A stretch of 64,000 bases of DNA, taken from the NCBI RefSeq assembly GCF_030285365.1, contig NZ_JASVDS010000003.1, positions 1 to 64,000 of the forward strand, read 5' to 3'. Shown one piece after another: positions 45,030 to 56,627 of this stretch; the stretch's first letter is position 1; each line of letters begins with the position of its first letter. The position numbers and the translations under genes were made by a program. The notes beneath the pieces were generated by a model, which saw only the letters and a program-made list of their open reading frames with translations, searched no databases and was not told where the DNA came from. Source of the stretch: Roseateles subflavus (GTDB taxonomy: Bacteria > Pseudomonadota > Gammaproteobacteria > Burkholderiales > Burkholderiaceae_C).

Positions 45030-45800
45030 ATGAGCACCACCACGCGCCGCTTCTTCGCCGTCACGCTGCTGGGCAGCGCCGCCCTGCTGAGCACCGGCGC
45101 CGCGCAGGCCTGGTCCTGGAGCTGGGGCTCCGGCGAGCGTGTCACCGGCGAGGGCGAGATCACCAGCGAGCGCCGTGATGTCAGCGGCTACGACGCCGTT
45201 GCCCTCGAAGGCAGCTTCAAGGTGCAGATCCGCCAAGGCAGCGGCCACAAGCTGGAACTGCGCGCCGAACGCAACCTGCTGCCCTACATCGAGACCCGCG
45301 TGGTCGATGGCAGCAAGGGCCGCACGCTGGAGATTCAGACGCGCCGCGGCTACCACCTGAGCACCAAGCAGGCACCGGTCATCGAGATCGAGATGCCGGC
45401 GCTGCGCGGCGTGTCCATTGCCGGCTCGGGCACGATCAAGGTCGACCCCATCAGCGCGCCTGATCTCAAGGCCAGCATCAGCGGCTCGGGAGACATCCAC
45501 CTGAACGGCGTCAAGAGCGAGCGCGTCGCCATGACCATCTCCGGCAGCGGGGACATCATCGCCAGCGGCTCCACCGCGAACCTGAGCGTCTCGGTGGCGG
45601 GCAGCGGCGACGTCAAGGCCCGCGACCTGCAGGCCGACGAGGCCAAGGTCAGCATCGCCGGCAGCGGCGACGTCATCGTGGCCGCCAACAAGCTGCTGAA
45701 GGTCTCCATCGCCGGCTCCGGGGACGTCGCCTATGTCGGCAATCCCGAGCTGAGCTTCTCGTCCGCCGGCAGCGGCAAGGTGCGCAAGCTCAACAACTGA
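45030..45800 (+). CDS. Exported GIN-domain (DUF2807) protein
   Basis: A 256-residue protein with a signal peptide (MSTTTRRFFAVTLLGSAALL ... GAAQA). The remainder is the putative auto-transporter adhesin head GIN domain, a right-handed beta-helix. It begins with YDAVALEGSFKVQIRQGSGH. The turns are marked by repeated S-G-S-G-D or A-G-S-G-D (about six copies). No anchor or passenger-export domain follows, so it is probably periplasmic or secreted. The ATG at 45030 is chosen for the signal peptide. Confidence 0.87.
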   Translation: MSTTTRRFFAVTLLGSAALLSTGAAQAWSWSWGSGERVTGEGEITSERRDVSGYDAVALEGSFKVQIRQGSGHKLELRAERNLLPYIETRVVDGSKGRTLEIQTRRGYHLSTKQAPVIEIEMPALRGVSIAGSGTIKVDPISAPDLKASISGSGDIHLNGVKSERVAMTISGSGDIIASGSTANLSVSVAGSGDVKARDLQADEAKVSIAGSGDVIVAANKLLKVSIAGSGDVAYVGNPELSFSSAGSGKVRKLNN

Positions 45801-45827
45801 GCCCGACCACCCCGGACCCCTCGCGAC

Positions 45828-45865
45828 AGGGCCGGCCGCCCCTCACCGGGCGCCGGCCCTTTTTG
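45828..45865 (+). terminator. Rho-independent terminator after the GIN-domain gene
   Basis: AGGGCCGGC (45828-45836) and GCCGGCCCT (45852-45860) are perfectly complementary and enclose a second GCCC/GGGC stem, then TTTT. It isolates the next gene. Confidence 0.88.
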
Positions 45866-45971
45866 CTGGGCACGACACGGCGGGGCGGTGCCGGCCTGCC
45901 GCTCCTTAGAATCACGCCCAGTCCCGGGGCCGCAGTCCGACCCCGGCCGCATCAGTCACACGGGGAACGGC

Positions 45972-47873
45972 TTGAGCCAGGTCAGCCAGGGAAAGGCAGC
46001 AGCGAGCGAGGAATGGGGCCTGGGTCGGCTGGTCGCGCTACCGTCCTGGGTCAAGACCGCGCTGCTGGTGGCCGGGGACGCGCTCTTCCTGCCCCTGTGC
46101 ATGTTCACCTCCGTGGTGCTGCGCCTGGGCACGCTGGACGAGGCCGTGCAGACGGCGCTGCCCGCGCAGATCGTCTTCGCCTGGCTGGCGATCCCGGTGC
46201 TGGCCGCGGCGGGGCTGTACCGCTCCGTCGTGCGCTACCTGGACTTGCGGGTGATCGCCCGCTGCAGCGCGGCGCTGGCCGTCGAGGTGCTGCTGGTCTA
46301 CAGCCTCGCCCAGCTGACTGACCTGCGCATGCTGCCGCGGTCGTCGATGCTGATCTTCTGGTTCATCACCTTCGCCTACGTGCTCATCTCGCGCTTTCTG
46401 GCGCGGGCCCTGCTGTGGGGCGCGCTGCAGCGGCACGGGCGGCCGCTGGTGCGCACGCTCATCTACGGTGCCGGGGCCGCGGGCGCCCAGCTTGCGCAAA
46501 GCATGCAGTTCAGCCCCGAATACCGCGCGGTGGGCTTCGTGGACGACGCGCCGGCGCTGCACGGCAAGAAGGTCGCGGGCCTGGACGTCCTGCCCGCCGC
46601 CCGCCTGAAGAGCGTGGCGGACAAGCTCGCCGTCGACCTCATCGTCGTGGCGGTCCCCTCGGCCGGCCCGGTGGTGCGCCGTCGCATCATGGAGCTCGCG
46701 GAGGGCACGGGCCGTCCGGTCAAGACGCTGCCGGGCCTCGTGGACCTGGTGCAGGGCGATGTGCGGGTGTCCGACATCCGCGAGGTGGCGCTGCCCGACC
46801 TGCTGGGGCGTGACGTCGTTCCGCCCGATGCCAGCCTGTTCAGCCGCAACATCCGCGGCAAGGCCGTGCTGGTGACCGGCGCCGGCGGTTCCATCGGCAG
46901 CGAGCTGTGCCGCCAGATCATCAGCCAGCGCCCGGCGGTGCTGATCCTGCTGGACCACTCCGAGTTCGCGCTGTACAGCATCGAGCAGGAGCTGCGCCCG
47001 CAGGCGCAAGACCTGACCCTCGAGACCGTGCTGGGCAGCGTGCTGGACGAGGACCTGCTGATGCAGCTGATGCGCGGCCACCAGGTTGACACCGTCTACC
47101 ACGCCGCGGCCTACAAGCACGTGCCGCTCGTCGAGGCCAACGTGCTGCGCGGCATCTCCAACAACGTCTTCGGCTCGCAGGCCGTGGCGCGCTGCGCGGC
47201 GGCGGCCGGCGTGTCGACCTGCGTGCTCGTGTCCACCGACAAGGCCGTGCGTCCGACCAACATCATGGGTAGCACGAAGCGTGCGGCCGAGCTGATCTTC
47301 CAGGCGGCGGCCCGGGAGGCGGGGCACCGCACCACCTTCGCGATGGTCCGCTTCGGCAACGTGCTCGGATCCTCGGGCTCCGTGGTGCCGCTGTTCAAGC
47401 GCCAGATCCAGGACGGCGGCCCCATCACCATCACGCACCCGGACATCATCCGCTACTTCATGCTGATCCCCGAGGCGGCGCAGCTCGTGATCCAGGCGGG
47501 GGCGATGGCCGAGGGCGGCGAGGTCTTCGTGCTGGACATGGGCGAGCCCGTGCGCATCGTGGACCTGGCGCGGACGCTGATCCGCCTGTCGGGCCTGACC
47601 GAGCGCACCGAGCGCCAGCCGGACGGCGACATCGCCATCGAGTTCGTCGGCCTGCGTCCCGGCGAGAAGCTCTACGAGGAGCTGCTGATCGGGGACGGCG
47701 TCACGCCCAGCGCGCATCCCCGCATCCTGTGCGCCCACGAGCGCCTGCTCGAGCCGGCCGTGCTGGAGCCGCTGCTCGCCGCGTTGCGCGAGGCCTGCCG
47801 CACGGGCGACGCGGGCGGCGCGGTGGCGCAGCTGCGCCGCCTGGTGCCGGAGTACCAACCCGCGGCCCAGTAG
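45972..47873 (+). CDS. WbpM/CapD-type nucleotide-sugar 4,6-dehydratase (membrane form)
   Basis: A 633-residue protein. Four or five N-terminal helices are followed by a first nucleotide-binding fold (LIYGAGAAGAQLAQSMQ) and a second, catalytic SDR domain (VLVTGAGGSIGSELCRQI, about residue 302; YHAAAYKHVPLVE). The catalytic tyrosine is replaced by methionine (NIMGSTK, M-x3-K near residue 430), typical of long PglF/WbpM enzymes, which make UDP-4-keto-6-deoxy sugars. The start is a TTG at 45972 with GGGGA 5 bases upstream. A GTG at 45888 is the alternative, but a likely -10 (TAGAAT, 45907-45912) lies between them. Confidence 0.88.
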   Translation: MSQVSQGKAAASEEWGLGRLVALPSWVKTALLVAGDALFLPLCMFTSVVLRLGTLDEAVQTALPAQIVFAWLAIPVLAAAGLYRSVVRYLDLRVIARCSAALAVEVLLVYSLAQLTDLRMLPRSSMLIFWFITFAYVLISRFLARALLWGALQRHGRPLVRTLIYGAGAAGAQLAQSMQFSPEYRAVGFVDDAPALHGKKVAGLDVLPAARLKSVADKLAVDLIVVAVPSAGPVVRRRIMELAEGTGRPVKTLPGLVDLVQGDVRVSDIREVALPDLLGRDVVPPDASLFSRNIRGKAVLVTGAGGSIGSELCRQIISQRPAVLILLDHSEFALYSIEQELRPQAQDLTLETVLGSVLDEDLLMQLMRGHQVDTVYHAAAYKHVPLVEANVLRGISNNVFGSQAVARCAAAAGVSTCVLVSTDKAVRPTNIMGSTKRAAELIFQAAAREAGHRTTFAMVRFGNVLGSSGSVVPLFKRQIQDGGPITITHPDIIRYFMLIPEAAQLVIQAGAMAEGGEVFVLDMGEPVRIVDLARTLIRLSGLTERTERQPDGDIAIEFVGLRPGEKLYEELLIGDGVTPSAHPRILCAHERLLEPAVLEPLLAALREACRTGDAGGAVAQLRRLVPEYQPAAQ

Positions 47874-47957
47874 CCTTCTGCGGCAGAGAAGGGCGCACTG
47901 CGGGCTTGCGATGCCCGAGTGCCAGCACCGTGAACGCCGGCTGGCGACAATGCAGGC

Positions 47958-48695
47958 ATGAGCAGTACCTTCCTGGCGCTCCGGCGCCGTCCCGAATTTC
48001 GCGAGGGCGCCCGCGACATGCTGGGCATCACGCTCGGCATCTCGGCCTGGGGGCTGGTCACCGGCGTGGCCATGATCAAGAGCGGGCTGTCGCTGCCGCT
48101 GGCGCTGATGATGAGCCTGACCGTCTTCGCCGGCAGCTCGCAACTCGCGGCGCTGCCGCTCCTGGCCGCCGGCGCGCCGCTGTGGGTGCTGTGGGCCACG
48201 GCCTTCTGCGTGAACCTGCGCTTCGTGATCTTCAGTGCGCAGTGGCGCTTCTACCTGGGGCACCTGCCGCGGCGCTGGCGGCTGTTCACCGGCTACTTCG
48301 CGGCCGATCTCAACTACGTCGCCTTCATGCGCCGCTACCCCGAACCCAAGCCCGCCGACGAGCCGGCGCTGGCCTACTTCTGGGGCGGCGTGGCGCTGAA
48401 CTGGAGCGCCTGGCAGGTGCCGTCCATCGCCGGCATCCTGCTGGCGGACCGGGTGCCGACCGAATGGGGACTCGGCTTCGCCGGCGTGCTGGCGTTGCTG
48501 GGCCTGACCTACTCGCTGCTGTCCGACCGCAAGAGCTGGATCTCCGCGGGCGTGGCCGGCTGTGCGGCGGTGGCGAGCTATGCCCTGCCGCTGAAGCTCA
48601 ACATCGTCGTCGCCATCGCGGCCGCCGTGGCCATGGGCCTGCTGCTGGACCACTGGATGCCCGACGCCAGGAAGCCCGAGGAGGCCGTCAAGTGA
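47958..48695 (+). CDS. azlC: AzlC-family branched-chain amino acid exporter subunit
   Basis: A 245-residue inner-membrane protein. It has the AzlC start FREGARDMLGITLGISAWGL, with LALMMSLTVFAGSSQLAALP and CVNLRFVIFSAQWRFYLGHL typical of the family and about six helices. With AzlD it exports branched-chain amino acids or analogues. It overlaps azlD by four bases (GTGA). No Lrp-type regulator is adjacent. Confidence 0.92.
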   Translation: MSSTFLALRRRPEFREGARDMLGITLGISAWGLVTGVAMIKSGLSLPLALMMSLTVFAGSSQLAALPLLAAGAPLWVLWATAFCVNLRFVIFSAQWRFYLGHLPRRWRLFTGYFAADLNYVAFMRRYPEPKPADEPALAYFWGGVALNWSAWQVPSIAGILLADRVPTEWGLGFAGVLALLGLTYSLLSDRKSWISAGVAGCAAVASYALPLKLNIVVAIAAAVAMGLLLDHWMPDARKPEEAVK

Positions 48696-49024
48696 ACGAG
48701 TGGATGACCGCCCTGGCCATCGCCGGGCTGGCCCTGATCACGGTGCTGGCCCGCGGCTTCTTCATGATCCCCGAGCGCGAGATTCCCATGCCGGACTGGG
48801 CGAAGCAGGGGCTGCGCTATGCGCCACTCGCCGCGCTGGCGGCCGTGGTGCTGCCGCAGATCGTGATGACCCCCGACGGCCAGTTGCTGCACACCTGGCA
48901 GGACGCGCGGCTCTACGCGGCAGCGGTCGGGACGGCCTACTTCTTCTGGAAGCGCGGCATCCTGGGCACGATTCTCAGCGGCACGGCGGTGATGCTGGCC
49001 CTGCGCATCGGCCTGGGCTGGTAA
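48692..49024 (+). CDS. azlD: AzlD-family exporter subunit
   Basis: A 110-residue membrane protein starting at a GTG (MNEWMTALAIAGLALITVLA) with AGGAGG 7 bases upstream. It has three or four helices and RGFFMIPEREIPMPDWAKQG and FWKRGILGTILSGTAVMLAL, as in AzlD. A small partner of AzlC, translated with it through the overlap of its GTG with the azlC TGA. Confidence 0.9.
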   Translation: MNEWMTALAIAGLALITVLARGFFMIPEREIPMPDWAKQGLRYAPLAALAAVVLPQIVMTPDGQLLHTWQDARLYAAAVGTAYFFWKRGILGTILSGTAVMLALRIGLGW

Positions 49025-49152
49025 GCGCCTTGTCCTCGGGTACGTGCCCGGTACGCAAGGGCCCCGCCGGGGGGGCTTGGTAAGCTAGAGGGCTTGCGCT
49101 GCCTGGCACCGCCTCGCGCAGCCCCCGAATTCCAATCCCAATCGAGAGACTC

Positions 49153-50346
49153 ATGAACGTTCTGCGTTTTTCCGACCTCGTGGCCGCCGGCAAGGTCGCC
49201 GGCCAGCGCGTCTTCATCCGTGCCGACCTGAACGTCCCCCAGGACGACGCCGGTCACATCACCGAAGACACCCGCATCCGCGCCTCCATCCCCGCGATCG
49301 AGATGGCGCTCAAGGCCGGTGCCGCCGTGATGGTCACCTCGCACCTGGGCCGTCCCACCGAGGGCGAGTTCAAGCCGGAGGATTCCCTGGCCCCCATCGC
49401 CCAGCGCATGGGCGAGCTGATGGGGCGTGAAGTGCCGGTGATCGCCAACTGGGTGGACGGCGTGAGCGTCGAGCCGGGCCAGTTGGTGCTGCTGGAGAAC
49501 TGCCGCGTCAACAAGGGCGAGAAGAAGAACAGCGAGGAGCTGGCGAAGAAGATGGCCGCCCTGTGCGACATCTACGTCAACGACGCCTTCGGCACCGCCC
49601 ACCGCGCCGAGGGGACGACCTACGGCATCGCCCAGTTCGCGAAGATCGCCTGCGCCGGCCCGCTGCTGGCGGCCGAAATCGACGCCATCACCCTGGCGCT
49701 GGCCAATCCGAAGCGCCCGCTCGTGGCCATCGTGGCGGGCTCCAAGGTCTCGACCAAGCTGACCATCCTGCAGTCGCTGTCCAAGAACGTCGACGGCCTC
49801 GTGGTGGGCGGCGGCATCGCCAACACCTTCATGCTGGCCGCCGGCCTGAAGATCGGCAAGTCGCTGGCCGAGCCCGATCTCGTGGGTGAAGCCACGGCCG
49901 TGATCGAGTCGATGAAGGCCCGTGGCGCCGCGGTGCCCATCCCGGTCGACGTGGTGACTGCCAAGACCTTCGCCGCCGATGCGCCGGCCACCGTCAAGGC
50001 CGCGACGGAGGTGGCGGACGACGACCTGATCCTCGACATCGGCCCCAAGACCGCCGCCATCCTGGCCGAGCAGCTCAAGGCCGCGGGCACCATCGTCTGG
50101 AACGGCCCGGTGGGCGTGTTCGAGTTCGACGCCTTCGCCCACGGCACCGAGACCATCGCCCGCGCCATCGCGGACAGCAGCGCCTTCAGCATTGCCGGCG
50201 GTGGCGACACCCTGGCTGCGATCGCCAAGTACGGCATCGAGAAGGACGTGGGCTACATCTCCACCGGCGGCGGCGCCTTCCTCGAGGTGCTGGAAGGCAA
50301 GACCCTGCCGGCCTTCGAGATCCTGGCCAAGCGCGCCAACGGCTGA
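49153..50346 (+). CDS. pgk: Phosphoglycerate kinase
   Basis: A 397-residue glycolytic kinase (1,3-bisphosphoglycerate + ADP to 3-phosphoglycerate + ATP). Conserved blocks: [20 protein letters not shown] (substrate arm), [38 protein letters not shown] and the C-terminal [20 protein letters not shown]. The start [20 protein letters not shown] follows CGAGAGACTC. It begins a group of central carbon genes. Confidence 0.98.
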   Translation: MNVLRFSDLVAAGKVAGQRVFIRADLNVPQDDAGHITEDTRIRASIPAIEMALKAGAAVMVTSHLGRPTEGEFKPEDSLAPIAQRMGELMGREVPVIANWVDGVSVEPGQLVLLENCRVNKGEKKNSEELAKKMAALCDIYVNDAFGTAHRAEGTTYGIAQFAKIACAGPLLAAEIDAITLALANPKRPLVAIVAGSKVSTKLTILQSLSKNVDGLVVGGGIANTFMLAAGLKIGKSLAEPDLVGEATAVIESMKARGAAVPIPVDVVTAKTFAADAPATVKAATEVADDDLILDIGPKTAAILAEQLKAAGTIVWNGPVGVFEFDAFAHGTETIARAIADSSAFSIAGGGDTLAAIAKYGIEKDVGYISTGGGAFLEVLEGKTLPAFEILAKRANG

Positions 50347-50367
50347 TCTTCGCTCCTGCGCCTGAGG

Positions 50368-50391
50368 AAGCCCGGCTCGCCCGGGCTTTTT
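50368..50391 (+). terminator. Rho-independent terminator after pgk
   Basis: AAGCCCGG (50368-50375) and CCGGGCTT (50381-50388) flank CTCGC and run into TTTTT. It lies 22 bases after the stop. Confidence 0.9.
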
Positions 50392-50571
50392 CTTGCCTGC
50401 ATCGCGGCTCGGCGGAAGCTGGCTTGCCTGGTCGCGAAGGCCAGCAGCCCCGTGTTTGCGATTTGTGCATGAGGGGCAAAGGACTCGGCATCAGCGCGGC
50501 ATGAAACCGTCATGTACCCGGGAGTAAGCTGGTCGGCCCTGCAGTCCATACAGCTACAAGAGGAGACCCGG

Positions 50572-52899
<2,328 letters not shown>

Positions 52900-52909
52900 C
52901 CACCCCCTA

Positions 52910-52966
52910 CGGCCTTCGGCCGCCCCCTCAAGGGGGCACGCCTGACGGCCCGGCTGAGCCGGATCC
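52910..52966 (+). repeat. Triple-hairpin intergenic repeat, copy 2
   Basis: Three inverted repeats: CGGCC-TTC-GGCCG (52910-52922), CCCCC-TCAA-GGGGG (52923-52936) and CCGGC-TGA-GCCGG (52950-52962), then ATCC. Hairpins two and three have the same loop lengths and the same 13-base spacer as at 15371-15429, although the stem-1 sequence differs. It starts 10 bases after the maeB stop. Confidence 0.75.
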
Positions 52967-52984
52967 GCAGGCGTCGCTCTGAAC

Positions 52985-53020
52985 GAACCCCGCCGGGTTG
53001 CGCCGGCGGGGTTCTTTGTT
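52985..53020 (+). terminator. Rho-independent terminator after maeB
   Basis: GAACCCCGCCGG (52985-52996) and CCGGCGGGGTTC (53003-53014) form a perfect 12-bp stem around GTTGCG, followed by TTTGTTTG. The rest of the gap to 53205 has no gene. CATAAT at 53167-53172 is a likely -10 for pyk. Confidence 0.9.
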
Positions 53021-53205
53021 TGTGGGCACGCCGCGTCCTGGCGATGCTCGGTCGTGCACTTGCGCTTCGAGCCTTCCCCGCCCTCCCGAAACCCCTCGCA
53101 GCCGATGCCCTCACCCCGCCCCGCTTGGTAACCTCATGAAATCGACTTCCCGCTCTAATTGCGGCACATAATCGTTTCCTGTAACTTAATTTCAGCGAGC
53201 TGCCC

Positions 53206-54636
53206 ATGACCCGTGCCACCAAGATCGTTGCCACTCTCGGTCCCGCGTCTTCCACCCCCGAGGTGCTGGAGCGCATGATCCGGGCGGGGGTGGACGTGGT
53301 GCGGCTGAACTTCTCGCACGGCAAGGCGCAGGACCACATCGACCGCGCCCGCATGGTGCGCGAGGCCGCCGCCGCCGTCGGCAAGGAAGTGGCCATCATG
53401 GCCGACCTGCAGGGCCCCAAGATCCGCGTCGGCAAGTTCGAGAACGGCAAGATCGAGCTGGTCAACGGCACGAAGTTCATCCTCGACGCGAACCGGACCG
53501 AGCTGGGCAATGAAGAGATCGTGGGCCTGGACTACAAGGAGCTGCCCCGCGACGTGAAGCCCGGCGACACGCTGCTGCTCAACGACGGCCTGCTCGTGCT
53601 GACCGTCGAGGCGGTGCGCGGTGCGCAGGTCCACACCATCGTCAAGCTCGGCGGTGAGCTGTCCAACAACAAGGGCATCAACAAGCAGGGCGGCGGCCTC
53701 ACCGCGCCGGCCCTGACCGCCAAGGACATGGAGGACATCAAGACCGCCATGTCCTTCCAGTGCGAGTACCTGGCCGTGAGCTTCCCCAAGAACGCCACCG
53801 ACATGGAGATGGCCCGCCAGCTGGCCAACGTGGCCGGCGAGCCCTGGCGCCACAAGCCCGGCATGATCGCCAAGATCGAGCGCAGCGAGGCCATTCCGCA
53901 CCTGGAGGCCATCCTCAAGGCCTCCGACGGCATCATGGTCGCCCGTGGCGATCTGGCCGTGGAGGTGGGCAACGCCGCCGTGCCGGCGCTGCAGAAGCGC
54001 ATGATCCGCATGGCCCGCGAGCTGGACAAGGTCGCCATCACCGCCACGCAGATGATGGAGTCCATGATCGTCAATCCGGTGCCCACGCGCGCCGAGGTGT
54101 CGGACGTGGCCAATGCCGTGCTCGACGGCACCGACGCCGTGATGCTCTCGGCCGAGACGGCCGCCGGCAAGTTCCCCGTCGAGACCATCGAGCAGATGGC
54201 GGCCATCGCGCTGGAGGCCGAGATCGCCGAGTTCGTCACCATTGACACCGACTTCACCAACCGCCAGTTCGGCCGCATCGACCAGGCCATCGCCATGGGC
54301 GCGCTGTTCACGGCCCACCACCTGGGCTGCAAGGCGATCCTGGCGCTGACCGAGTCCGGCTCCACCGCGCTCTGGATGAGCCGCCACCGCATCCACGTGC
54401 CCATCTTCGGCCTGACCACCACGCCGCAGTCGCAGCGCAAGATGACGCTCTACCGCAATGTGCGCCCGCTGCTGATGCCCAAGTACGAGGACCGCGACGT
54501 CGCGCTGAAGGCCGCAGAGCAGCTGCTCGTCGAGCGCGGCGTGCTGATGCCCGGCGACACCTACGCCATCACCTGCGGCGAGCCCATGGGCTATCCGGGC
54601 GGCACCAACATGCTGAAGGTCTGCCGGGTCGAGTAA
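53206..54636 (+). CDS. pyk: Pyruvate kinase
   Basis: A 476-residue enzyme converting phosphoenolpyruvate and ADP to pyruvate and ATP. Landmarks: TKIVATLGPASSTPEVLERM, VVRLNFSHGKAQDH, ADLQGPKIRVGKFENG, the catalytic IAKIERSEAI, then ARGDLAVEVGN and TDAVMLSAETAAGKFPVETI. It is of the usual bacterial length with the C-terminal allosteric domain. The gene follows maeB, which also makes pyruvate. Confidence 0.98.
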   Translation: MTRATKIVATLGPASSTPEVLERMIRAGVDVVRLNFSHGKAQDHIDRARMVREAAAAVGKEVAIMADLQGPKIRVGKFENGKIELVNGTKFILDANRTELGNEEIVGLDYKELPRDVKPGDTLLLNDGLLVLTVEAVRGAQVHTIVKLGGELSNNKGINKQGGGLTAPALTAKDMEDIKTAMSFQCEYLAVSFPKNATDMEMARQLANVAGEPWRHKPGMIAKIERSEAIPHLEAILKASDGIMVARGDLAVEVGNAAVPALQKRMIRMARELDKVAITATQMMESMIVNPVPTRAEVSDVANAVLDGTDAVMLSAETAAGKFPVETIEQMAAIALEAEIAEFVTIDTDFTNRQFGRIDQAIAMGALFTAHHLGCKAILALTESGSTALWMSRHRIHVPIFGLTTTPQSQRKMTLYRNVRPLLMPKYEDRDVALKAAEQLLVERGVLMPGDTYAITCGEPMGYPGGTNMLKVCRVE

Positions 54637-54728
54637 AGCTGCACGCGGCGGCCGTGGTCGTCGCGTCCGGCCGCCCCCGCCTGGCGTAAGCTCCCGGCCC
54701 TGCGCGGCATGGGGTCGCGCGCGCCTGC

Positions 54729-55517
54729 ATGCCCGTCTCTCGCCCTCCGTCTGCGCCTGCCGATCTGTCCCGTCGTCGTCTGCTTCAGGGCCTGATGGTG
54801 GCGGGCGCCGGTGCCTGGCCGCGCGTGGGCTGGAGTGCCTCGGCGTCCTCGCCCGACGCCCTGATGCAGGTGCCGCTGGCTGTCGGTGACCACGTCAACC
54901 GGGATTTCGTCCTGCCCCTGCTGAACCTGCTCGCGCAGGCCGCCGGCTGGCGTTGGGACCTGCAGTTCGCCCCCATGGCCCGCGTGCTGGCCCTGCTGGA
55001 GCGGGGTGACTGCCTGGCCTTCGGCCTCGGTCGCACGCCCGCCCGTGAAGGGCTCCTGGCGTTCAGCGACCCGCTCTTCAGCTCGCGCGTCTGGCCCGTG
55101 TACCGCCGGGGCCGGGCGCTGCAGGTACGCAGTCTCGCCGACCTGCAGGGGCGGACCGTCTGCCTCAGCCGGGCCGCGAGCTACGGCGCCCAGGTGGACG
55201 CGGCCAAGGGCCGCGATTTCCGCGTCGAGTATGCCGACGGCGACCCTCGTAACCGGCTGCGCATGCTGCTCGCCGACCGCTGCGACGTCGCGCTGATGAC
55301 GCATCGCAGCGCCGATCCTGCGGCGCTGGAGCGGCGTCTGCGGGAGGAGGGCGGGCTGCCGCTGCAGGTGCACATCGGCCCCGTGCCGCTGGTCAGCGAA
55401 CCCGTTCACATCGCCGGCGCGCTGGGCAGTCCGTGGCTGCGCGTGCTGCCGGCCCTCAACGCGGGTATGCGCCGCCAGCAGCCGGCCATCCAGGCCCTGG
55501 TCGACAGCTCGCTGTAG
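54729..55517 (+). CDS. Tat-exported solute-binding-like protein
   Basis: A 262-residue protein with a twin-arginine signal (LSRRRLLQGLMVAGAGAWPR). The mature part resembles the family 3 extracellular solute-binding fold: an N-terminal lobe (QVPLAVGDHVNRDFVLPLLN), LLERGDCLAFGLGRTPAREG and LADLQGRTVCLSRAASYGAQ. No ABC permease or ATPase is nearby. It may be a stand-alone binding protein or a sensor. Family assignment is by eye and moderate; the ligand is unknown. Confidence 0.75.
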   Translation: MPVSRPPSAPADLSRRRLLQGLMVAGAGAWPRVGWSASASSPDALMQVPLAVGDHVNRDFVLPLLNLLAQAAGWRWDLQFAPMARVLALLERGDCLAFGLGRTPAREGLLAFSDPLFSSRVWPVYRRGRALQVRSLADLQGRTVCLSRAASYGAQVDAAKGRDFRVEYADGDPRNRLRMLLADRCDVALMTHRSADPAALERRLREEGGLPLQVHIGPVPLVSEPVHIAGALGSPWLRVLPALNAGMRRQQPAIQALVDSSL

Positions 55518-55535
55518 CGCCGGGGCCCGGCGCGT

Positions 55536-56555
55536 TCAGGACTTCTGCGCGCTGCGCACGAGCGCCTCGATGCGCGGCGTCATGTTCGTCGGCACCAGCT
55601 CCACTTCCTGGTGGGCGCGGGCGAAGACCCGGAAGAGCTCGTCCGTGAAGCCGTGGCCCACGTCCTCCACGCCCTCGAAGCTGACCTCGGCCCGCTTGAA
55701 CTGCGGCAGCCGGGCGGCCACCCGCCGCGCCTGCGCCCGTGAATCCAGCGCCTGGCCCGGCCCGGCCACCAGGCGCAGGTTGATCTTGGTCTGGTCGAAC
55801 TCGATGCCCGTGCCGTCGGTGCTCCAGGCCTCCAGCACCTGGTCCAGCGTGCGGGAGCTGTCCAGTGCGATGGACATGTAGATCGAGCTGCCCTGTCGCG
55901 GCAGCGGACGCCCCGGCTGCCAGCCCGTCGATTCCCAGGCGCGGCGCTGGAAGGCCGTCCCGTTGGCGTGGATGTCGAACACGTCGGCGAGCTGCGAGCT
56001 GAAGAAGAGCCCGCGGCCGGTGTGCATCTGCGGCTGGCTCGTCAGGCGGCCTTTGGACAGCTCCAGCATCGCGTGCTGAGGGTCGGCGATGTCAAAGGAC
56101 TCGCAGATGCGGTTGAACACGCCGCAGCCGTCGTCCGAGACCAGCAGCTGCACGTGGCTGGGCGTCTGGCGCAGCGAGACCGTGACGCTCGTGCCGCCGC
56201 TGTGGTCCACCGCGTTGTTCACCAGTTCCGTGAAGCCGTGCTGGACCATGCGGGCGACATGGCGGGGCAGGGCGAAGTTGGGCGCGAAGTCCCGCTGCCA
56301 GGGCAGGTCCTCCTGCAAGCCATGCAGCGAGTAGGTCCGCACCACCTGCCGCAGCACGCCCGGGCCATAGACGGGACGGCGCGTGCTGCCTTCACGTGTG
56401 AGCCACTGGGCATCGACCAGCCGGCGCAGGGCCGACAGCACCGCGCGGTGGCTGGCCCCGGTGCGCTCCTCGACGTGCGCCGGCAGATCCAGCGAATGCT
56501 CACGGGCTGCCGCGGTGATCCACAGCGTGAGATGGTCGACGGACAGTCGGGTCAT
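55536..56555 (-). CDS. Winged-helix / HATPase / DUF4325 regulator
   Basis: A 339-residue protein of three parts. A winged HTH (about residues 1-75; HVEERTGASHRAVLSALRRL) is followed by a GHKL-type ATPase domain with N box (HGFTELVNNAVDHSGGTS), G1 box (VSDDGCGVFNR) and G2 box (GRGLFFSSQLADVFDIHANG). The end (about 250-335) looks like DUF4325, a STAS-like domain (VSFEGVEDVGHGFTDELFRV). There is no histidine phosphoacceptor or membrane region, so it is not a normal sensor kinase; it recalls anti-sigma kinase plus STAS pairs in one chain. GGAG is 5 bases before the ATG. A 16-bp palindrome is upstream. Confidence 0.83.
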   Translation of the reverse strand: MTRLSVDHLTLWITAAAREHSLDLPAHVEERTGASHRAVLSALRRLVDAQWLTREGSTRRPVYGPGVLRQVVRTYSLHGLQEDLPWQRDFAPNFALPRHVARMVQHGFTELVNNAVDHSGGTSVTVSLRQTPSHVQLLVSDDGCGVFNRICESFDIADPQHAMLELSKGRLTSQPQMHTGRGLFFSSQLADVFDIHANGTAFQRRAWESTGWQPGRPLPRQGSSIYMSIALDSSRTLDQVLEAWSTDGTGIEFDQTKINLRLVAGPGQALDSRAQARRVAARLPQFKRAEVSFEGVEDVGHGFTDELFRVFARAHQEVELVPTNMTPRIEALVRSAQKS

Positions 56556-56627
56556 GAATGCTCCATGAGAGGGCTGCCAGTGTCGCCGCAAGCCCCCGCA
56601 GGCCAGGCGCGCAACAGCGGGTGCAAG

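Noticed and set aside
45888-45971. GTG start for the WbpM-like gene
   Set aside because: The added residues are not conserved in type (Pro/Gly/Ser-rich), and a likely -10 box at 45907-45912 lies inside them.
46038-48653. Very long minus-strand open frame opposite the WbpM-like and azlC genes
   Set aside because: Composition is His/Gln/Arg/Gly-rich as expected for the antisense of GC-rich coding sequence, with no family match. The plus-strand genes have clear motifs.
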